A DNA stretch of 64,000 bases from Mercurialis annua (GCF_937616625.2 NC_065574.1:5826001-5890000), one strand, 5' to 3'. Shown: positions 10,464 through 20,945, counted from the stretch's first letter. A program made the numbers and translations. Notes: a model not told the origin generated them from the sequence alone.

Positions 10464-11240
10464 TGATAACGTAGCACATCTAATAGGGGCGAAGCAACCT
10501 CGCCAGGAACGAACATCGCTAAATCAAGCATTTCACCGACCTGGTAACAATGTCCGACCTTCTTGAAATCATAGATCACATGACTTGGGGGGTCACCGGA
10601 TCGATGGGAATTCAAGCATCATCCGAGACATTCATGTCTGATAAGGTCGGACCCAGGATTCTATCCGGGCTCTGAGTTATAGTCAACTCGGATCCAGGCC
10701 GAGCTCCGAGTTCATAAACCCTGAAGATCGGGTCGCATGGCCCGAGCTTCGAGATACCCTCATTAACCAGAACCATGATAACTTGGTCCCCAAGTTATCC
10801 GGGGTTCAGGGTTTAACCGGGCTCCGAGGTCTTGCCCAGAAGCACACGCTCGTGTACCAGATCCTGGGACCACAAAAGATCTTCTGACAGGTACGCGAGG
10901 AATGTTCCCTCTGACACACCTAACAACCCGTGCCTCCCGCAGGGATATTCTGCCACGTCAGCATAACTGATTTCTGGGACCACTGGGCTCACAGCCTGCC
11001 AGCAAGGCAGGTTTGTCCTTAAACTCTAACTATAAATATAGGGTTTAAGGACAAACCCTAGGTAATTTCTCTTTTCCACTCTAAGAATACTCTTTTTCTC
11101 TTCTTCTTCTTTCTCTACCTCAAACCCTTACTTGAGCGTCGGAGCGAACGTCCGGTGACCCCCACCGAAGTTCCTTCTGACCTCTGTTTGCTTGTGGTGT
11201 GCAGGTCGTTAAAGCTCGGATTCAGTTTGGTGATTTATCA
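10464..11240 (+). repeat. 5' LTR (777 bp)
   Basis: Starts TGATAACG and ends GATTTATCA. By manual alignment it differs from the 3' LTR by eight substitutions and one G indel, about 1% divergence, which indicates a recent insertion. It carries a TATA box at about 11031 inside an inverted repeat and a CT-rich leader (11089-11130). Confidence 0.95.
11011..11057 (+). promoter_or_regulatory. LTR TATA box inside a stem-loop
   Basis: TATAAATATA (11031-11040) lies between GTTTGTCCTTAAAC and its reverse complement GTTTAAGGACAAAC. In the 3' LTR the arms pair over 17 bp around TATAAATAGA (21861-21870). This is the likely core promoter of the retroelement. Whether the inverted repeat acts as DNA cruciform or RNA hairpin is unknown. 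Confidence 0.7.
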
Positions 11241-11241
11241 C

Positions 11242-11260
11242 TTGGCGCCGTCTGTGGGAA
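11242..11260 (+). other. Primer-binding site
   Basis: TTGGCGCCGTCTGTGGGAA directly follows the 5' LTR. TGGCGCC is complementary to a tRNA 3' end GGCGCCA, as in many plant Ty3/gypsy elements. The exact primer tRNA was not assigned. Confidence 0.85.
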
Positions 11261-11327
11261 TCGTTTTGTATTCCCCTGTTCTGCTCTGGTTCTTTTGACG
11301 TTACTGATCAGATCTTGACAAGAAACA

Positions 11328-13643
11328 ATGGCTGATGATCCTGTTTTGAACAGGGTAGACCCTCTGGGAACTACGGTTACCGACACTAACGTGGTTGGTG
11401 GAGTGTCAGCTAGTGGTCGGACCTCTGTGATCACTGGCTTAACTCCTCCGGCTAATGCTCATGTGGGAGGATCCAGGGCCTCCGGCAGTGGAGCTGGATT
11501 TGTGCCTTTGTATGGATTGGAAAACTATCCTAGGGCAAACCCTTTTGCTTCAGATGCAAGCCACACAAACTTATCCACCCCAGGAACCACCGTGCCTCAG
11601 AGTTTCCTCCACAATACCTTGTCTCCCACTCAACTCAACTTCCCGGTAGACGCCACACTGGTGGCTACGGGAACAGGAACAACTTCTGGGCAAGATATAC
11701 CTCCGGCGGTCTTACAAGCTCAAGAATATTTAGAATACATGGCTCGCCAACTGCACCAGGCCCGGCAGATGCATTTTGCAGTCATGTCTCAATATTATCC
11801 AAGTTACAATCCCTCGGCCACCCCCGTGGCTCCTACCCCCCGAGCTGCTGAGTTTCAGGATGGTCGTCCTCCGAGAGAAGAAGGTCGGAACGATCACCCA
11901 CGACCAAGACCTAGAGGTCCAACAGAATATCAAGCGCCGAGAGGCGAAGATCATCGTGACACTAATATGCCGAGAGACGAAGGTCGGCACAATCATCCTC
12001 TGCCGAGAGACGAAGGTCGGCATGATCGCCCTCTGCCGAGAGACGAAGGTCGGCACGATCGTCCTCTGCCGAGAGACGAAGGTCGGCATGATCGCCCTCT
12101 GCCGAGAGACGAAGGTCGGCATGATCGCCCTTTTCCGAGAGACGAAGGTCGGAATGATCCTCCTCCTCCTCGAAGAGAGGGGGTGCAAGATGAGAATCTA
12201 CCACCGGGGACACAGCGCGGTGACGCTGGCTTAGGGAGGGGAGACCCAGACCCGGAGGCAGATCCTCTGCGGACCGCGAGAGCAGGAGTTCCACCGGTCA
12301 GAAGAAACGGGGCAGAAAGTGTTCCCAGCTCGGGTGCAGCGTCACAGCATCAGAAAACTTTGTGTGACGAAGTTACTCGTCTTGTCCAGGCCGAGCTGGA
12401 TAAGCATAAAGGGCATAAGGCAGAATCTCGACCTTTCACTACCTGTGGCATTGCAAGTCTCTTGTCAAAGGCTATATGGGATGACCCATTTCCAGATAAG
12501 TTTAAATATCCGCTCATCGACAGATATAACGGTAAATCCGACCCGATGACTCATTTAAGTTGCTTTCAGGTTGCCATGGGAGTCCAAAGTGTCTCAGACG
12601 CCACGGTGTGCAAAGTGTTCCCTTCAACGTTGAGCGATGCAGCGCAAAAGTGGTACCAGAACCTCAAGGAGGGCTCTATTACTAGTTTCAGGGAGCTCGC
12701 CATGGCCTTCAAAACTCACTTTGCTCCGAGCATCGAGCGAAAGAAAAGATCCAGTGATTTAAAGAAATGCTTTCAAAAGCAGGGAGAAAGTTTGAAAGCT
12801 TACATTGCTCGGTTCAATGCCGAGGCGATCATGATAGAAGACTTGAACGATGATACTGCCATCGATGCTATGAAAGATAACACCAGCATGCAAGTTTTTC
12901 GAGACAGCCTGATCACCAACCCGGTTGACACTTACACCGAGTTGATGGACAGGGCTTGGAATTATATCAATCTTGATGAGGAAAGGCAGAGGAAGTCTTA
13001 CGGGATGGCTAGCCCGGTTCCTAGTAAAACGCAGAATACTCAGGGATCCAACCGTAGCCAAGATCGGTACCGGCCTCTGAATGAGACTTCGGGGTACAGG
13101 GGTAACAAGCCGTTCAATGCTCAAACCAGTCCGCCAAGCACGGGGCCTGGTACTAAGCCAAGTTTCAGTATTGGGGGAGGAACTGAAGGATACGTGGACC
13201 GAGCAGGAGTGCCGAGACAATATGTACCACTTAACACTCCAAGGGAGCAGATTCTATCCTGGATCAAGCAGAACAATGAAGAAATTCGTTATCCACCGAG
13301 GCTAGTAAAAGACGGAGACCGATCCAAGTTCTGTGATTTTCATGATGGTTATGGCCACGAAACAGAGGAATGTGGACGTTTGCGAAGTGAGATAGACAAG
13401 TTGGTCTGCCAGGGGCGATTACAACATTTTGTTGTAGCCAAGGAGGGCCAAGATCGAGGAAATACGAGGGTCAACTCGGTCAGGGGGGAGCAGGGAAGCC
13501 CAATCCCCATCAAAGAAAACACAAGTCACGGGAGTGATCAACACTATCTCAGGAGGAACTTTAGAATCCGAGTACGGTCGCAAACGCAGAAAGAAAAAAC
13601 AAAAGATGGTCATGTCGGTGTCTACGGGGTCGCCATGGCCTAA
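11328..13643 (+). CDS. gag: Retrotransposon Gag polyprotein
   Basis: Frame of 771 residues from the ATG at 11328, 87 bp after the 5' LTR. The N-terminal third is low-complexity and holds six PRDEGRHDRPL-type repeats (residues about 213-285). The Retrotrans_gag core (residues about 388-550) contains KYPLIDRYNGKSDPMTH and WYQNLKEGSITSFREL. A zinc-knuckle-like C-x2-H-x4-H-x4-C motif (CDFHDGYGHETEEC) lies near 668-681. It would form the particle that packages element RNA in the cytoplasm. The frame ends at TAA 13641-13643, while the expected protease-linker sequence appears in the +1 frame from about 13505, so a one-base shift near 13480-13505 separates Gag from protease. Unless frameshifting occurs, Gag carries an unrelated C-terminus. 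Confidence 0.88.
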   Translation: MADDPVLNRVDPLGTTVTDTNVVGGVSASGRTSVITGLTPPANAHVGGSRASGSGAGFVPLYGLENYPRANPFASDASHTNLSTPGTTVPQSFLHNTLSPTQLNFPVDATLVATGTGTTSGQDIPPAVLQAQEYLEYMARQLHQARQMHFAVMSQYYPSYNPSATPVAPTPRAAEFQDGRPPREEGRNDHPRPRPRGPTEYQAPRGEDHRDTNMPRDEGRHNHPLPRDEGRHDRPLPRDEGRHDRPLPRDEGRHDRPLPRDEGRHDRPFPRDEGRNDPPPPRREGVQDENLPPGTQRGDAGLGRGDPDPEADPLRTARAGVPPVRRNGAESVPSSGAASQHQKTLCDEVTRLVQAELDKHKGHKAESRPFTTCGIASLLSKAIWDDPFPDKFKYPLIDRYNGKSDPMTHLSCFQVAMGVQSVSDATVCKVFPSTLSDAAQKWYQNLKEGSITSFRELAMAFKTHFAPSIERKKRSSDLKKCFQKQGESLKAYIARFNAEAIMIEDLNDDTAIDAMKDNTSMQVFRDSLITNPVDTYTELMDRAWNYINLDEERQRKSYGMASPVPSKTQNTQGSNRSQDRYRPLNETSGYRGNKPFNAQTSPPSTGPGTKPSFSIGGGTEGYVDRAGVPRQYVPLNTPREQILSWIKQNNEEIRYPPRLVKDGDRSKFCDFHDGYGHETEECGRLRSEIDKLVCQGRLQHFVVAKEGQDRGNTRVNSVRGEQGSPIPIKENTSHGSDQHYLRRNFRIRVRSQTQKEKTKDGHVGVYGVAMA
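11966..12165 (+). repeat. 33-bp tandem repeat in gag
   Basis: Six near-identical 33-bp units (CCGAGAGACGAAGGTCGGCA core) encode 11-residue PRDEGRHDRPL repeats, charged and proline-rich. Several reading frames on both strands stay open across it only because the period is a multiple of three. Confidence 0.9.
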
Positions 13644-14328
13644 CATTGTTTTCGGGCCAGAGGATGCGAAAGGAGTTGATTTTCCTCATGAAGACGCTTT
13701 GATTGTATCCGACATCATTGGATCGAAATGGGTGAAACGATTGCTGATGGACGATGGTAGCTCGGTTAACTTGTTGACTCTGTCAGTCTTTTTGTCGATG
13801 GGAGGATCCAAAACTGATCTTAAACCTGTGAACATTCCCCTCCTGGGGCTGGGAGGAGCCCCGGTCACCCCAGAAGGCATGGTCGAGCTAGACTTGGAGC
13901 TCGGTATCGAAATACCTCAGGAGGACGGAACAGAGGGAATCCTGGCGGAACTAACACGGAAGGTACGTTCACTGTTCATGATAGTTGACATGCCTCTAGC
14001 ATATAATGGTATCCTCGGTAGACCTATGTTGTATATCACAGGTGCAGTGACTAGTATTCGTTACTTGATGATGAAAATCCCAGTGGAAAACGAGGTTATA
14101 ACTATTAGGGGAAATCAAACCCTATCTAGGCAATGCTACATGGCAACTATGGGCAGCACGGTGGAAACGATGAACATCGACACACCGGAGCTGCTCCTCA
14201 GAGAGAAGAAAGCTCAGAAACCCCGAGAAAACTTAGAAACGATTGAACTTACAGAGGGATCCGAGATGTGTGTAAAGCTGGGGGTAGATTGGCCAAACGA
14301 GCACCGGGAAGCTATTATAGTTCGATAA
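13507..14328 (+). pseudogene. Retropepsin (aspartic protease) region, out of frame with gag
   Basis: Frame overlapping the gag 3' end in +1 phase. It has the linker motif INTISGG (about 13537), the catalytic loop MDDGSSVNLL (about 13748, a D-x-G-S variant of the usual DTGSS), and the flap-to-helix motif YNGILGRPML (about 14005). It ends at TAA 14326-14328, just after CVKLGVDWP, the linker that precedes reverse transcriptase in Tat-type elements. Reverse transcriptase is absent. The role would be cleavage of Gag-Pol; without an in-frame fusion it is probably not made normally. No independent ATG start is convincing. Confidence 0.8.
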
Positions 14329-14818
14329 ACAGTGGCTGGAAGAGCTACCGAAGGTCATATGGGCTTACCGAACCACCCCAAGGGCAGGCACAGGAGACAC
14401 CCCGTTTTCTCTGACATATGGGTGTGAGGCAACGATACCAGTGGAAATCGGGATGCCAACTCTAAGGGTCCAGTTCTTTGACGAGGCTAAGAACGAGGAA
14501 GAACAGAAGTTATGCCTAGACCTGTTGGAAGAGCGAAGAGAGCAGGCAGCGCTGAGAATCGAAGCATACAAGCAAAGAATGGCTAAGTATCATAACAAAA
14601 GAGTTAAACCCCTGAGTTTCCAGGTCGACGATCTGGTCCTGAGACGGGCAGACATTGCTAAGGGAAATGCTGGAGTGGGAAAGCTCGAACCCAACTGGGA
14701 AGGCCCATATCGAGTCACTGAGATCGGACGAGCAGGAGCTTACAAGATAGCACGCATGTCGGGCAGGGTGCTCCCGAGAACTTGGAACTCCCAGGTTCTT
14801 CGGAAATACTATCAGTAG
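14321..14818 (+). pseudogene. Integrase C-terminal remnant
   Basis: Open frame (phase different from the protease) containing WAYRTTPRAGTGDTPFSLTYG (about 14357-14419), VEIGMPTLRV, an amphipathic ARG/LYS-rich helix, then FQVDDLVLRR and NWEGPYRVTEIGR, the chromodomain-less C-terminal domain of Ty3/gypsy integrase. It ends at TAG 14816-14818. The zinc-binding HHCC and DDE catalytic regions are missing. The junction near 14321-14330 fuses the post-protease linker to the integrase tail, so a single internal deletion removed about 2.5-3 kb including RT and RNase H (size inferred from family layout). Confidence 0.88.
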
Positions 14819-14980
14819 TCACTTGTTTTCATTTTCGAGGTACCTAGGGGTTTTTTCACTTATGTTTGAGTTAGGCTTTTGTAAAACTCAAATATAAGTT
14901 TTTCCCCTCAATGAATAAAAAAGATTAAAAAGAATTCATGTCTTTTTCAAAACCCGAGCAATCTACTCGGTAGAAAATCA

Positions 14981-15413
14981 CGGGCTATGTGCCATCTACG
15001 GGCTATGTGCCACCAGCGGGCTATGTGCCATCCACGGGCTATGTGCCATCCACGGGCTATGTGCCATCCGGGCTATGTGCCACCAGCGGGCTATGTGCCA
15101 TCCACGGGTTATGTGCCATCCACGGGCTATGTGCCATCCACGGGCTATGTGTCATCTACGGGCTATGTGCCACCAGCGGGCTATGTGCCACCAGCGGGCT
15201 ATGTGCCATCTACGGGCTATGTGCCACCAGCGGGCTATGTGCCATCCACGGGCTATGTGCCATCTACGGGCTATGTGCCAACCAGCGGGCTATGTGCCAT
15301 CCACGGGCTATGTGCCATCTACGGGCTATGTGCCACCAGCGGGTTTTATGCCATCCACGAGCTATGTGCCATCTACAGGCTATGCGCCACTAGCGGGCTA
15401 TGTGCCACCTGCG
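14981..15413 (+). repeat. 18-bp tandem array, about 24 copies
   Basis: Units alternate between GGGCTATGTGCCATCCAC and GGGCTATGTGCCACCAGC types with a strict 18-bp period (two small indels near 15068 and 15282). All three plus-strand frames stay open for long stretches (GYVPST, MCHPRA and LCAIHG repeats), a by-product of the period. It lies between the end of the sense pol remnant and the 3' end of the antisense gene, where convergent transcripts would meet. Confidence 0.93.
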
Positions 15414-15420
15414 TTCTACG

Positions 15421-15879
15421 AGCAATTTTGACCCTGAGCAATGACAACCCCGGGTTATCCAGAGACGACAGGTTATCCACGCCGAGCAACTTGTTTAAAC
15501 TTGATCTCAGAATAACAAAGAACCTATTCTAGCATTTTTTATCCCAAGTCTGAGTCAAGAGCCCATGAAAAAAGCTAGGAAATTCACACTGCTGAAACCA
15601 GATCGGAAACTGAACTAAGTTAGTCATGAAAACATGTTGTCACGTACTTAGTCAAAATCTCCAAAAAAAACAAAACAGGGCAAAAAGTTCATTCAAAGAA
15701 AACAACACGGATATAACAAGAAAACATAGGCATTCAGACAAGTAAAAATCAAAATATATACACAAAAAATTGTTCAAGCCTCGATATAAAAAGAGAGCCC
15801 AGAGCTCAGCGTTCAAAAAATTACAAACTTAGAGAATGAAAGCAAAAAATTGTTCAAAAATTACAAAAAAACAACTGCC
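15421..15879. other. Non-coding retroelement spacer
   Basis: A-rich segment between the tandem array and the end of the antisense frame. On the minus strand it would be the original 3'UTR of the antisense gene. No further structure seen. Confidence 0.4.
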
Positions 15880-16454
15880 TCAGTTCGGGCCCTCGCCCTG
15901 ATCATCAGCCAGATAATCTTCAATATCTGCCGGCATATCACAATCCTCGGGCAGCTCCTTGGCACGGCGATGCAACTCAAGCACATCCAGCTTGAAATCC
16001 GAGACATCGACGTCAGCCCCAAACCGGCCCCTAACGAACTCGCCAACTTGGACCTCGCCGACATACAGCATCTTCCGGAAGTCCTCGTACAAATTCTCCT
16101 CTCGGGTTGCGCCCTCCGCGACTTGGGCCTCAGCTTTCTCGGCTCGCCCCACGGCCTCGGCCAGCTTTTTATTTAGGTCCTCCACCGAATCCCGGAGCCC
16201 CTTGGAAGCCAGCTCATTCCGACGAGTAACATCAGCGAGTTGCTTCGAGAAATCCTCTTTCTCAGCAGCCTTCTCAGTCTCCAGACGAGTGACGTCACTT
16301 CTCAGCTTTCCCAGCATCTCCAGGTCTTCCGACCTTCGATCCTCGGAATTCTTCAGTTTATCTTCCAGCTGAGCCACCAGAGAAGCTCCGTCCGACGCTC
16401 TCTTCTCGGCCTCCGAGGCCCTTTTCTCGGCTTCTCCTGCCCTCTTCTCCGCGT
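15880..16454 (-). pseudogene. Detached C-terminal fragment of the antisense gene (copy A)
   Basis: Minus-strand frame that carries the coiled-coil sequence (AEKRA heptads), the ENLYEDFRKMLYVGEVQVGEF segment and the natural C-terminus ending DYLADDQGEGPN with stop at 15880-15882. Its first 460 bp (15995-16454) duplicate 17991-18450. It is separated from the upstream exons by the 16455-17990 insert, so it probably represents the stranded original 3' end of the gene. Confidence 0.75.
15995..16454 (-). repeat. 460-bp direct repeat, copy A
   Basis: Aligns without gaps to 17991-18450 with about five substitutions (about 1%), the same level as between the two LTRs. Boundaries are sharp: CTTCTCCGCGT, then TGTTGGC (copy A) versus CACGAAC (copy B). 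Confidence 0.9.
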
Positions 16455-17990
16455 TGTTGGCAAATAATCGCAAGTGTACGATATCGCTCAAGTAATATAA
16501 CTTGGAAGACCAAGTATCGATCCCACAGAGACAATGGACTTAATCACTAATTTCAAATATTCTTTAATCGGCTAGCTAGAAAAATCAATAGGGTTTTGTA
16601 ATTTAATTAAACTAATATAAACTGAAAACAAATAATAAAATAGGGTTTAAAACAATAAGATTAAAAAGTTCAAGGATTGATAATCCCAAATAAATAAGTA
16701 AAGGAATGGATTTAAGATTTACTTAGTGATTTTATCGCGAATCGAGCTATTCTAAAGCATCGAATCCCGCCCTCTCAAGCCTCAAAGATCCGAATAAAAT
16801 CACAACCTAATTAACTAACCAATTATTAACTCGCTCTCACGATATTAAAACTGAATTAAATAATCAAATTATAATTATTAAGCAAACTCAATGACTACCT
16901 AAATTCCAACCCGCTCTCACGGCGTTTTCCTCTAAGTTCTTAATTATCTATGTCTATTTAATTAACAATATCTCAATTAGTTAACTAAACACAAACTCAT
17001 GAATTAAGTAGCTAATTTAATCCAAGCAATAAGATTAATAATTAAGACACGAATTAATACTAATCCATCCAATACAAGTAATTATCAATTTATAAGTTCA
17101 TATCAACCCTCGAACAAGGGTTTTAGTTATTCATATTAAAACTGAAACAAAACAAGAAGGATGATGAAGAATTAAACATAATTAGAACAATAAATACCGG
17201 AGTTGTCAATTTCGGAAAGAATCGTCTTGATTAAACTTGAAATCTTCAACAATCGTCTTGCAGAAACTAATTATAAACTACTTATAAACTGCTGAGAAAC
17301 AGAAAACTAAAACGCTAATCTAAGAGAAAATAATTAAAACTAATGTATTCTAAATTATTCTACATATTAAATTGAGTCTAGTACAAGGTCTTTATATAGT
17401 AGGAGAAGTTCTGGAGTCTTCTAATTCGTATTACAAATCAATTTGTAATTGTGATTTGAGAAAGAATTTCAGTCCAATTCAAAGTCTGTTGCACGCGTAA
17501 TTTTCTTCTTTCCCGTTCGGGAAGCCATAGTCCCGTTCGAGACATGCCCAGTTTTAACATGGTTCCCAAACGGGAGCCTCGTTCACGTTCGAAAAAACGT
17601 GAACCGAGAGCATTGCTCTCGTTTGGTCCTTTGTGTCACGTTCGTGAGATGTTGATTTCCTCTTGAGTCCCGAACGAGACAAGGCCTTCTCGTTCGAGAC
17701 TCATGCTCATTCTGCATGGTTCCTGTTCGAAAAACCTTTGTTTCGAACGGGAACAACCTATTTTTGCTCAATCTCGTTCGTGAAACTTCAATTTCTTCGT
17801 CCGCAAGCTACGCTTTTACTCGTACACGCAATCCACCATAAATTTTCCCCAAATAGTCGTTTTTCACCTAATTTCCACTGAAACACTAACAAACACTATT
17901 AAACATAAAAACGCCAAATAATGTATAAAAATAATACTACGCATGATGAAAACCGAGTAAAATAGACCTTAAATATAGGAGTCCTCGTAC
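16455..17990. mobile_element. 1.5 kb unclassified insert within the antisense gene
   Basis: AT-rich segment starting TGTTGGCAAATAATCG, unlike the GC-rich host, with no long ORF. It contains the phrase CAAGTATCGATCCCACAGAG, seen in a common plant non-coding repeat type that I cannot name with certainty. The distal part (17505-17765) is a cluster of imperfect palindromes around CCCGTTCG/CGAACGGG, including GTTCACGTTCGAAAAAACG. The last bases (17979-17990) copy a piece of the host coding sequence (AGTCCTCGTAC). No terminal inverted repeat or clean target duplication is visible; instead it is flanked by the 460-bp repeats. Confidence 0.55.
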
Positions 17991-20265
17991 AAATCTGAGA
18001 CATCGACGTCAGCCCCAAACCGGCCCCTCACGAACTCGCCAACTTGGACCTCGCCGACATACAGCATCTTCCGGAAGTCCTCGTACAAATTCTCCTCTCG
18101 GGTTGCGCCCTCCGCGACTTGGGCCTCAGCTTTCTCGGCTCGCCCCACGGCCTCGGCCAGCTTTTTCTTTAGGTCCTCCACCGAATCCCGGAGCCCCTTG
18201 GAAGCCAGCTCATTCCGACGAGTAACATCAGCGAGTTGCTTCGAGAAATCCTCTTTCTCAGCAGCCTTCTCAGTCTCCAGACGACTGACGTCACTTCTCA
18301 GCTTTCCCAGCATCTCCAGGTCTTCCGACCTTCGATCCTCGGAATTCTTCAGTTTATCTTTCAGCTGAGCCACCAGAGAAGCTCCGTCCGACGCTCTCTT
18401 CTCGGCCTCCGAGGCCCTTTTCTCGGCTTCTCCTGCCCTCTTCTCCGCGTCACGAACCTTGGCCGCCTCAGACAACATAAGCCTCTTGGCCAGCAGAAGG
18501 TCGTCCTCAGTCTGGCTAGCATGCCGGTCAGCCCGGTAAGACATTTGAGCCGCCTGAAAACAAACACAAAGTTGCTTAAAACAACAAGGAAAATAAATCA
18601 AGTAAAACAAAAAGAAAAAGTCGAAGAGATTACCTGGATACAGAGGGCAGAGACCGTCGCTAGCAAGTTCTCCGGCTTGTAGGTCTTATAATAGGCCTCG
18701 TCCTCGGGTAGCGTAGTCACCCGAGCTATATCCCCAGCGATGGGCAGCTCATGAATCGATACCCGGACGCCCGGGTTGTGCTGCCCAACCCACTCGGCAA
18801 ATCTTGCCCGAGTTATGCCCTGCTGACCAGAGGCGGTAGTACTGGAATCCGAGGAAATGTCCGGCAGATCCGGCATTCGAGATCCAGCAGCACGGGCGCT
18901 TGGACCCCCGACCTCGGGGGCAGCCCGTTGAGGAACCTCCTCGGATTGTCGAGGCCCCATCACGGTTTTCGCCGAACCCAGATCAACGAAGGGAATGTTC
19001 CCCATTGGCTCGGCAGTAGGGGAAAGCTCCACCCCGTCAGACCTCTGAACTCGGAGAGGAATGGCATCCAACCCCGTGACTTGAACACCTTCCGGAACCA
19101 CTGGAGACTTGGGAGCAGCCGCAGTCTCAGCAGCGGGAGAAGGCCGTGGGACAGTCGAACCCGTAGCAGGCGCAGGCTGCGAGACAGTAGGGGTAGCAGC
19201 TCGGACGGCTGGCCTCTTCCTTTTCTTCCCAACCAACTTGGCAGGGTCCAGACTGTTCACTGCAATCACACCAAAGCATACCAGAGTTAAACATAACACA
19301 ACAGTAGCAACAATTTCACATAGCAGACAGAGGAACAGCCAGAAGCAAGGAGCAAAAAAAAAAACAAACAAACAAACAAACAAACCAGCACTAGCTGAAG
19401 CCGGGCTTTTCCAATAATCAAAAAGGAGCTTAGGACACAGATCGTCGGCCTGTGCTTTCTCTCCGGCAGGAGCAGCGTCTCGGAGCTTCAGCATATCGGC
19501 TAGCTCTAAAGGACCAGGGACGTGAAACCACCTGTCGGGCTTATAACATTTAGCAACCCAGGTGGTCACCATCCCCTGGAAGGCAGTGGGGTGAGAAACT
19601 TGAAAATAGTCCTCCTTGAAATCCCTCAAGGAGTCGGTTATCCCTGACACCAGCCCCCTGGCCAAATATTTCCTCTCACCCCGAAATCGTAGATAGGCGA
19701 AATGGCTCTGATCCTTCAGCGACATCAGGTACATGCAACAGAAAAGTCGCATACTGTCGGTCACCCCATTCTGCCGACACAGCTCCAAGAAACAGTAGTA
19801 GTGCCGAACTCCGTTGGGATGAATCTGGGATAATGGCACTTCGAAGTAGTTGCTTAACCTCTTGTACTGCTCGGATATGGGAAACCGGACGCCGGATTGG
19901 AGGTGCTCCAGGGTGAGCATAATTGTGTTCTCGGGAGGAGCGTCATTCAATCTCTTCCCCGCAAGAATTATAGACAGCTCGTACTCCTTCGGGATGTCGA
20001 AAGTTGCTCGCACGGCCCTCAAAAAACCCAATGTGCATCGCGACGTCTTGATATCCCGATCATCAGGCTTGTCACCGGCAGCCTTTTTCTTTTCTTTCCC
20101 TTTTCGGGAAGGGCCAGCAGGTATTGAGGTCCCCACCTCTTCCACCTCGGGAGCCTCATCATGTCGGGGGCGAACCACATAAAACTCAGTCGACGGCTCA
20201 TCCATACCCATATCGTTATCATCGTACCCCATTCCCTCTTCACGTTCTGATGACTCACCCGACAT
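17969..20265 (-). CDS. Antisense spliced gene of the retroelement (PF04195-like, coiled coil)
   Basis: Predicted exons 20265-19386, 19259-18634 and 18553-17969, joined in phase (GT/AG borders CTG|GTTTGT...TTGCAG, CAG|GTAATC...TTTCAG), giving about 696 residues. Residues about 60-290 match the 'putative gypsy type transposon' domain style (GVRFPISEQYKRL, then HPNGVRHYYCFLELCRQNG). The middle is Pro/Ala-rich with a basic KKRKRP nuclear-localisation-like patch, and exon 3 is a long coiled coil of AEKRA heptads. The normal C-terminus has been replaced by VSDLYEDSYI because of the insert. Function is unknown; antisense ORFs of this kind are described in Tat-lineage elements. Codon frames are open throughout despite loss of RT. 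Confidence 0.78.
17991..18450 (-). repeat. 460-bp direct repeat, copy B
   Basis: Second copy of 15995-16454, still attached to the upstream exon sequence (DLLLAKRLMLSEAAKVRD precedes it). The pair brackets the 1.5 kb insert. Confidence 0.9.
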
Positions 20266-20945
20266 GCCTAAAGACAAGGAAACAAGCTCGGATGAGGCAA
20301 GTCTCACTAGATAAACACAGTAAAACGAAAGAAAAACTAAAACTATGGATCAATGAGGGTTTCCTAGGGGGTGAATTCATCAGAACATGAAGAACATCAA
20401 ACGAAATCTCCAGATTTCTGGAGAAACGCTTCCCAAACAAAGCCACAGCAAACTCACAGCAAAATCACAGAAAAACAAAGGCATGAAACATGAAAGGCAA
20501 TAAAATTCTGGACATTAAAACAACTCTCAGAAATCGCATTAAAATCAAAAATCATGGCAAGGAGAAAAGAGCATCAGTTTCTGGAAAAACGTTTGAAGCA
20601 AACAACACAGAAACCAGTCACCACAAACACAGCATTCAAGTCATCACAGGCACAAAGAACCAGAAATCTATTAGATAAACCAGAAAACTTACTGGTATAT
20701 GAAGCAGAAAACCTCCAAAGAACAATGGAAATCCCTTCGGCGCAGACAGCAACAGGAACCGGAAGCCTCAAAAACACAGGATGATCCTTTGCCAAAGAGA
20801 GTACAGGAAATCTTCAAACTCAAAAATGTGAGGAAGACAGAGAAAAATCAAAGCACACAAATCTGTTCTTTTTTTTAGCGCAGAGAGAAAACAAGAGAAA
20901 CGAAGATGAAAAGTTTAAACTGATTTTGAAAAATGAAATTTATAC
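20266..20945 (-). promoter_or_regulatory. Promoter and 5' leader of the antisense gene
   Basis: On the minus strand TATAAATT lies at 20944-20937. A consensus donor CCA|GTAAGT (20692-20687) and acceptor CTTTAG (ending 20268), one base pair set before the GC-ATG start, suggest a 425-bp 5'UTR intron. This predicts an independent promoter within the retroelement, directed opposite to the LTR. Consensus-based only. Confidence 0.5.

Noticed and set aside
11730..12294. Long antisense and alternative frames over gag
   Set aside because: Created by the 33-bp repeat, whose period is a multiple of three; gag is the supported frame.
14981..15413. CRISPR-like array or repetitive structural protein gene
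   Set aside because: Units are contiguous 18-mers without unique spacers, in a plant retroelement. All three frames are open because of the period, and no start or family supports a protein.
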